From Nesterenkonia salmonea (GTDB lineage: Bacteria > Actinomycetota > Actinomycetes > Actinomycetales > Micrococcaceae): a stretch of 64,000 nucleotides of DNA. The stretch covers positions 1 to 64,000 of the forward strand of contig NZ_VAVZ01000015.1 in NCBI RefSeq assembly GCF_005771525.1, read 5' to 3'. Under the pieces are notes generated by a model that did no database searches, was not told the origin of the DNA, and saw nothing but the letters and a program-made list of their open reading frames with translations. Position numbers and translations under genes: made by a program. Shown here piece by piece: positions 60,401 through 64,000 of this stretch (its first letter is position 1; each line of letters starts with the position of its first letter).

Positions 60401-60563
60401 GCGCCTGGTCGGCATCGGGAGCGTCATGCAGCGTTCTCGTCAGTGCCGCAGCGTCGAGGTTTTTCAGCTGCGGGTCGGCCAAGAACTTTTGGGCTCGCTC
60501 CAGCTCCTGAAAGCCAGCGGCAATCAGTTCACGCGGTGTCGAAGGTTCAGTGGAAGAACTCAC
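57495..60563 (-). CDS. glnE: Glutamine synthetase adenylyltransferase/deadenylase GlnE
   Basis: 1022 residues, the full two-domain length. The N-terminal deadenylase half has GMGKCGAAELNYISDVDVVFAH and EIDANLRPEGRDGPLSR. The C-terminal adenylyltransferase half has AMGRQGGREISYGSDMDAMFVH and QLDADLRPEGKKGPLSRS. Both halves keep the G-x-D-x-D metal motif, so both activities should be present. It adds or removes AMP on Tyr402 of GlnA according to nitrogen status. The GTG start is used. It follows glnA2 on the same strand with a 36-base gap. Confidence 0.96.
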   Translation of the reverse strand: MSSSTEPSTPRELIAAGFQELERAQKFLADPQLKNLDAAALTRTLHDAPDADQALLLLIRLLERAPQVKELFDVAEDSGYSRAVPLVRLLGASQALAEFLIRHPDQVEILFEDDLGNRDASARWPSEVELRRILMSAVQAEAEGEDPVADLSEEFTAKDAGGALRIAYRRELTRVALRDLTAPDPQDFLPTVARQLADLASAAIDAALAVSRAQLIERRPEAGGIELTVIGMGKCGAAELNYISDVDVVFAHRAPEDFDSAEAGDLAGALASGMAKVIMASDGEPALWEIDANLRPEGRDGPLSRTVDSHREYYRRWAAGWEFQALLKARPIAGNRALGEEYMAAMGPLVWQAAAREGFVQDVQAMRRRVFANIPHRTADREIKLGRGGLRDIEFTVQLLQLVHGRVDEALRIRDTLSAIEALGAGEYVSSKDQEAMSRCYRQLRLYEHRIQMADMRRTHLMPEKDSALRALAHAIRAPGQTRRSGPQDVRTDWQRVAREVSSFHETIFYRPLLSTTAVLSDAEVRLSAAAVADRLTALGFRDADGALRHIEALTAGVSRKATLQKRILPMMLGWFAEGVDPDHGLLAFRRLSESLGSSPWYLTMLRDSSVAAERLCQLLTSSRFISDVLEHLPESAKWLGDDESLAPRSFETLWTEMKSALHRHEGASHTAVRLARLIRQREQLRIAIADSCGVRDQQKVGAALSDVDRVTTLGALRVAEEEVFEAEGRLVDFLVIAMGRQGGREISYGSDMDAMFVHRPVPNADKSAADRQAQKLAQRLTQLLSKPVKPAIRGEFALQLDADLRPEGKKGPLSRSLESYEEYYRRWMDVWERQALLRARPVAGSDWLAVDFMELVDDVRYGSPPSHQQLTEIRRIKARVEAERLPRGADSSRHVKLGRGGLSDVEWLVQLYQLQHGHDHGLLRGTNTLQVLNGLVDTGLMSPKDAQILAEAWKLCTKVRSGIMIWSAKTADVLPSSRRDLEAVSRWCGFEPGNASEFEDYYLRTTRRARQVFEQHFYSSD

Positions 60564-60599
60564 GTGTCATCGCCGAAGGTAGTCGCAGGTGGGCACCGC

Positions 60600-61940
60600 T
60601 CAAATCATCCCCAGATACGTGTTGACCTCGTACGGTGAAACATTGACTCGGTATTCGTCCCATTCCTGACGTTTGTTGCGCAGGAGGTTGTCGAACACCT
60701 GCTCCCCAAGCACACTGGCGACCAATTCAGAGTCTTCCATCTGGCGGATCGCATCGTGCAGTGTGCCGGGAAGGGGTTTCAGCCCCAAGACTTTACGTTC
60801 TGCGGTGGTCAGTGACCACACGTCTTCGTTGACGTGTTCAGGCAGCTCGTAGCCCTCCTGAATACCTTTGAGCCCGGCACCGATCACCATGGCGTAGGCC
60901 AGGTATGGGTTTGCGGCAGAGTCTATGCCGCGGAACTCCACGCGCGCTGAGCCGCCTTTGGTGGGTTTGTAGAGCGGAACTCTGATGAGCGCAGAACGGT
61001 TGTTGTGGCCCCAAGAGATGTGGCTGGGTGCTTCTCCCCCGCCCCAGAGTCGCTTATAGGAGTTGACGAACTGGTTCGTGACCGCTGTGAACTCGGGGGC
61101 GTGAGTCAGGACCCCGGCAATGAACTGCCGGGCTGTTGTGGAGAGGTTGAACTCCGCATTGGGGCTGAAGAAGGCATTTGTATCGCCCTCGAAGAGACTG
61201 AAGTGGGTGTGCATCGCTGAGCCGGGGTGCTCGCTGAAAGGCTTGGGCATGAACGTGGCGTACTTGCCGTGCGCCAGCGCTACCTCTTTCACGATCGTGC
61301 GGAAAGTGAGGATGTTGTCCGCGGTGGTCAGCGCATCGGCGTAGCGCAGGTCGATCTCATTTTGCCCTGGGCCGACCTCATTGTGGCTGAATTCCACGGA
61401 GATCCCGACGGCTTCCAGCATATTCACGGTGTGTCGGCGCAAATCTTGGGCGACGGACCCGGTGATGTGGTCAAAGTATCCAGAGCGGTCGGCAGGCACC
61501 GGCCGACCACTGCTGTCCATTTCTTCTGACTCGAGGAGGTAGAACTCGATCTCAGGGTGGGTATAGCAGGTGAAGCCCATCTGGCCGGCGGCATCGAGCT
61601 GGCGGCGCAGCACGTACCGCGGGTCACCCACAGCGGACTCTTGGTCTGGGGTGAGAATGTCGCAGAACATCCGCGCGGTGGGTTCATCTTCACTGCGCCA
61701 GGGAAGAATCTGAAAGCTGGAGGGGTCCGGCTTCAACAGCATGTCCGACTCGAAAACTCGGGAAAGCCCCTCAATGGAGGACCCGTCGAAACCCAGACCT
61801 TCCGCGAACGCACCCTCCACTTCGGCGGGGGCAAGCGCAACCGACTTCAACGCTCCCACCACATCGGAGAACCATAGGCGGACAAAGCGGACATCGCGCT
61901 CCTCGATGGTGCGCAGTACAAATTCCTGCTGCCGATCCAT
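60600..61940 (-). CDS. glnA2: Second glutamine synthetase (GlnA2 type, not adenylylated)
   Basis: 446 residues from the ATG at 61940 with AGGAGG 12 bases upstream. Class I glutamine synthetase motifs are intact: FDGSSIEGLSRVFESDM, HNEVGPGQNEIDLRYADAL, GSAMHTHFSLFEG and GGGEAPSHISWGHNNRSALIRVP. At the place of the GlnA adenylylation Tyr the sequence reads DVWSLTTAERKVL, with Trp, so GlnE should not modify it. This matches class I-alpha-like GlnA2 of actinobacteria, which sits beside glnE. The cluster glnA2-glnE is conserved. Confidence 0.94.
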   Translation of the reverse strand: MDRQQEFVLRTIEERDVRFVRLWFSDVVGALKSVALAPAEVEGAFAEGLGFDGSSIEGLSRVFESDMLLKPDPSSFQILPWRSEDEPTARMFCDILTPDQESAVGDPRYVLRRQLDAAGQMGFTCYTHPEIEFYLLESEEMDSSGRPVPADRSGYFDHITGSVAQDLRRHTVNMLEAVGISVEFSHNEVGPGQNEIDLRYADALTTADNILTFRTIVKEVALAHGKYATFMPKPFSEHPGSAMHTHFSLFEGDTNAFFSPNAEFNLSTTARQFIAGVLTHAPEFTAVTNQFVNSYKRLWGGGEAPSHISWGHNNRSALIRVPLYKPTKGGSARVEFRGIDSAANPYLAYAMVIGAGLKGIQEGYELPEHVNEDVWSLTTAERKVLGLKPLPGTLHDAIRQMEDSELVASVLGEQVFDNLLRNKRQEWDEYRVNVSPYEVNTYLGMI

Positions 61941-62015
61941 ACTGATATTCCGCCTCCTGAAATTGGTCCTGCTCAAGCCATGCCCACTCTACCCAACCCC
62001 AGGGGTGCACCGGAG

Positions 62016-62021
62016 TAGTCT
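62016..62021 (+). promoter_or_regulatory. Probable -10 element of panB
   Basis: TAGTCT ends 7 bases before the ATG at 62029. There is no separate Shine-Dalgarno site at normal distance, so the start looks leaderless. Confidence 0.5.
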
Positions 62022-62028
62022 TGGAGCC

Positions 62029-62895
62029 ATGTCCAATGATGAACACACGGCACCCTATGGGGGCCCTCAGAACGACGCCGCGGCAAAGACTCCCAAGAGG
62101 ATACGCACCCATCACCTTCAACGCTTTAAGGATGAGGGGCAGAAGTTCGCCATGCTCACCGCTTATGACGCGATGATGGCGAATGTGTTCGATGAAGCAG
62201 GCATCGAGGTTCTCCTGGTGGGCGACTCCGCCGCGAACGTCATGCAGGGAAGCTCATCGACACTGAGCATCACCGTGGATGAGCTGCTGGTCTACGCAAA
62301 GTCCGTAGTCAACGGGGTTCACCGTTCCCTTGTCGTTGCGGATCTGCCTTTCGGGAGCTACCAAGTCTCTCCTGAGCAAGCAGTACTCACGGCAGTTCGT
62401 TTCATGAAAGAAGCCGGAGTACACGCAGTCAAAATGGAGGCGCATGCCGCCACAGCGCCCCATGTGAAGGCTGTCGTAGACGCGGGTATCCCGGTGATGG
62501 CGCATATCGGGTTCACCCCGCAATCGGAGCATCAGCTCGGCGGGTTTCGGGTTCAGGGCCGTGGCGAACACGCCGAGAAAGTGATTGACGACGCTCTATC
62601 CCTCCAATCAGCTGGAGCCTTCTGCGTTCTTGTAGAAATGGTTCCTGCCCAGCTGACTGCTGATCTCGACGCAGCCCTGCGAATTCCTACCATCGGCATT
62701 GGCGCTGGCAACGCCTCCACGGGTCAAGTGCTGGTGTGGCAGGACATGCTGGGGCTGAACAACGGACGGCTGCCCCGGTTCGTGAAACAGTACGCGGAGT
62801 TACGCAGGACTATCACTGATGCCGCGCACAGTTTCCGCCGTGACGTGGTCGAAGGAACATTCCCTGGCGAGGAGCACGGTTTCTCAGCTGAGTAG
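62029..62895 (+). CDS. panB: 3-methyl-2-oxobutanoate hydroxymethyltransferase
   Basis: 288 residues from the ATG at 62029; the upstream open frame overlaps glnA2 and is not real. It makes ketopantoate from 2-oxoisovalerate and methylene-tetrahydrofolate, the first committed step to pantothenate and CoA. FAMLTAYDAMMANVFDEAGIEVLLVGDSAANVM, VVADLPFGSYQVSPEQA, VKMEA, MAHIGFTPQS and IGIGAGNASTGQVLVWQDMLG are the family motifs, including the metal-binding Asp and Glu. panC is not in the window. Confidence 0.96.
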   Translation: MSNDEHTAPYGGPQNDAAAKTPKRIRTHHLQRFKDEGQKFAMLTAYDAMMANVFDEAGIEVLLVGDSAANVMQGSSSTLSITVDELLVYAKSVVNGVHRSLVVADLPFGSYQVSPEQAVLTAVRFMKEAGVHAVKMEAHAATAPHVKAVVDAGIPVMAHIGFTPQSEHQLGGFRVQGRGEHAEKVIDDALSLQSAGAFCVLVEMVPAQLTADLDAALRIPTIGIGAGNASTGQVLVWQDMLGLNNGRLPRFVKQYAELRRTITDAAHSFRRDVVEGTFPGEEHGFSAE

Positions 62896-62908
62896 GCACC
62901 AAGGCAGC

Positions 62909-63076
62909 CTAGGCCTCGTCGTTGTCTTCTTCCCACTCCTCGTTGCGCTGCTCAACCTTCTCCAACGCCCGGGAGGCCTCGGCGTAGGACTTGTACGGGC
63001 CCAGCAGGTGTTTCCAGGATGATTGGGCTCCGTGCTCCACTTGTCCGGTCGTCATGTTGTACCAGTAGTCACTCAC
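62909..63076 (-). CDS. Small SPOR-like protein
   Basis: A 55-residue gene starting with the GTG at 63076. YWYNMTTGQVEHGAQSSWKHLLGPYKSYAEASRALEKVEQRNEEWEE is the pattern of short actinobacterial proteins annotated as SPOR-domain-like: an aromatic Y-W-Y-N turn, a GPY strand, and an acidic helix. It is often encoded between panB and map. The function is unknown. GGAGGG directly abuts the GTG, too close for a ribosome site, and TAGTCT lies 6 bases upstream, so a leaderless start fits. Confidence 0.8.
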   Translation of the reverse strand: MSDYWYNMTTGQVEHGAQSSWKHLLGPYKSYAEASRALEKVEQRNEEWEEDNDEA

Positions 63077-63082
63077 CCCTCC

Positions 63083-63088
63083 AGACTA
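63083..63088 (-). promoter_or_regulatory. Probable -10 element of the SPOR-like gene
   Basis: TAGTCT on the minus strand, 6 bases from the GTG at 63076. It lies in the 47-base gap shared with divergent map. Confidence 0.5.
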
Positions 63089-63110
63089 CGCCCTGATGGG
63101 GTGTGGCCGA

Positions 63111-63116
63111 TAGGAT
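63111..63116 (+). promoter_or_regulatory. Probable -10 element of map
   Basis: TAGGAT ends 7 bases before the ATG at 63124, the leaderless distance. Its position and that of the minus-strand -10 at 63083 mean two divergent promoters overlap in 47 bases. Confidence 0.5.
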
Positions 63117-63123
63117 TGATCCC

Positions 63124-64000
63124 ATGGCTTCTGTACCCTCCCACGCCCCTGTCGGCACACTCGTTCCAGGCTCCCTGACACCCGAAAGGATCGTCCCGGA
63201 GCACATCGATAAGCCGAATTATGTGGGGTTGCCGGAACCACCGCAGTACACCGGTCCCGATGCGTTCGACGCCGACACCGTGTCGAAGATTCGTCGGGCC
63301 GGGCAGCTTGCGGCCGAATGCATGGTCTCCACGGGGAAGCTGATCCGGCCTGGCGTCACCACCGATGAGCTGGACGCCTTCGCCCATAACTACCTCGTTG
63401 AGCGGGGAGCGTATCCGTCATGTCTGTTGTACCGAGGCTTCCCGAAGTCAATTTGCACCTCTGTCAATGAGGTGATCTGTCACGGCATACCCGACTCAAC
63501 GCAGTTGGTCGAGGGTGACATCGTCAATCTCGACATCACCGCATTTCTCGATGGGGTGCACGGGGACCACAACGTCACGTTCCTGGTGGGCGAAGTCGAC
63601 GACGAATCCCGCCTGCTGGTAGAACGTACTCATGAGGCCATGATGCGAGGCATCAAGGCAGTGAAGCCAGGACGGCCCATCAACGTTATCGGGCGTGCCA
63701 TTGAGTCCTACGCCCGGCGCTTCAACTACGGAGTGGTCCGCGAGTTCATTGGTCACGGAGTTGGCCCCGCATTTCACACCGGCCTGGTCATTCCGCATTA
63801 CGACGCCGCCCCTGACTACTCCCAGCTGATTGAACCCGGCATGGTCTTCACCATCGAGCCGATGCTGACCCTCGGCACAAGGCATTGGGATATGTGGGAG
63901 GACGGCTGGACCGCAGTGACTCGAGACCGCAAGCGGACAGCCCAGTTCGAACACACTATCGTCGCCACAGAAGACGGCGCCGAGATCCTCACTGCGCCCT
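63124..64000 (+). CDS. map: Methionine aminopeptidase type I (nearly complete; cut by window end)
   Basis: 292 codons are visible and remain open at the window end. Family length suggests only a few residues are missing. Residues 1-45 are an extension (LVPGSLTPERIVPEHIDKPNY) as in the actinobacterial MapB/type Ic form. The pita-bread core has ICTSVNEVICHGIP, VNLDITAFLDGVHGDHN (metal Asp pair), FIGHGVGPAFH (metal His), FTIEPML (Glu) and AQFEHTI (Glu). It removes the initiator Met from nascent proteins. It is divergent from the SPOR-like gene. Confidence 0.95.
   Translation, partial: MASVPSHAPVGTLVPGSLTPERIVPEHIDKPNYVGLPEPPQYTGPDAFDADTVSKIRRAGQLAAECMVSTGKLIRPGVTTDELDAFAHNYLVERGAYPSCLLYRGFPKSICTSVNEVICHGIPDSTQLVEGDIVNLDITAFLDGVHGDHNVTFLVGEVDDESRLLVERTHEAMMRGIKAVKPGRPINVIGRAIESYARRFNYGVVREFIGHGVGPAFHTGLVIPHYDAAPDYSQLIEPGMVFTIEPMLTLGTRHWDMWEDGWTAVTRDRKRTAQFEHTIVATEDGAEILTAP

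Overview
The window is a 64-kb piece of an actinobacterial chromosome with moderate to high GC. It most resembles the order Micrococcales, family Micrococcaceae or a close relative. The evidence is SepH, DUF4193, DUF3710, DUF3159, DUF3093 and DUF5998 proteins, a fused OleBC, the order glnA / glnE / glnA2 / panB / map, frequent GTG starts, and many genes whose -10 box lies 6-8 nt before the start codon (leaderless type). I see no rRNA, tRNA, CRISPR array, transposase, prophage or attachment site. Codon use and style are uniform, so this reads as core chromosome.

Layout. 1-6.5 kb holds the end of a Gfo/Idh-like oxidoreductase, then a minus-strand stress/redox set: NADPH reductase, catalase, FAD sugar/lactone oxidase, a sensory-rhodopsin-transducer-family protein, and an SDR with a helical C-terminal domain. 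6.7-10.6 kb is a LexA-box-preceded DUF6504-like/dnaE2 mutagenesis operon that ends in a perfect 15-bp hairpin facing aconitase. 13.5-17 kb is dut-DUF3710-DUF3159-RNA methyltransferase. 17-21.2 kb holds DUF3093, DUF4193, sepH, an alkaline-phosphatase-family protein and DUF5998. 21.2-26.1 kb is a complete oleA-oleBC-oleD long-chain olefin pathway. 26-31.4 kb has a GNAT/NDP-forming acyl-CoA-synthetase fusion divergent from topoisomerase IV subunit A.

31.4-48.2 kb contains what looks like one dispersed regulatory system: a BlaI-type repressor and its M56 membrane protease, the DUF3099/small Cys-His protein/SURF1 operon, and the ABC-transporter/ctaA operon. Each of these three units has the same dyad TTCTAC-N5-GTAGAA at its promoter. 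SURF1 and CtaA both serve cytochrome aa3 oxidase assembly, so the BlaI pair probably controls that process rather than beta-lactam resistance. Between them lie two SDR genes, an ABC-F protein and the sufR-B-D-C-S-U-T iron-sulfur operon.

48-64 kb holds a lipoprotein beta-propeller, an RDD protein, glnA (with its adenylylation Tyr), an AI-2E-family permease, a metallophosphoesterase, an acyl-CoA dehydrogenase, a lipoate-ligase-family protein, an LLM flavin enzyme, a thioesterase, glnE, glnA2 (which lacks the adenylylation Tyr), panB, a 55-residue SPOR-like gene, and a methionine aminopeptidase cut by the window end. No stretch longer than about 260 bases lacks a gene.
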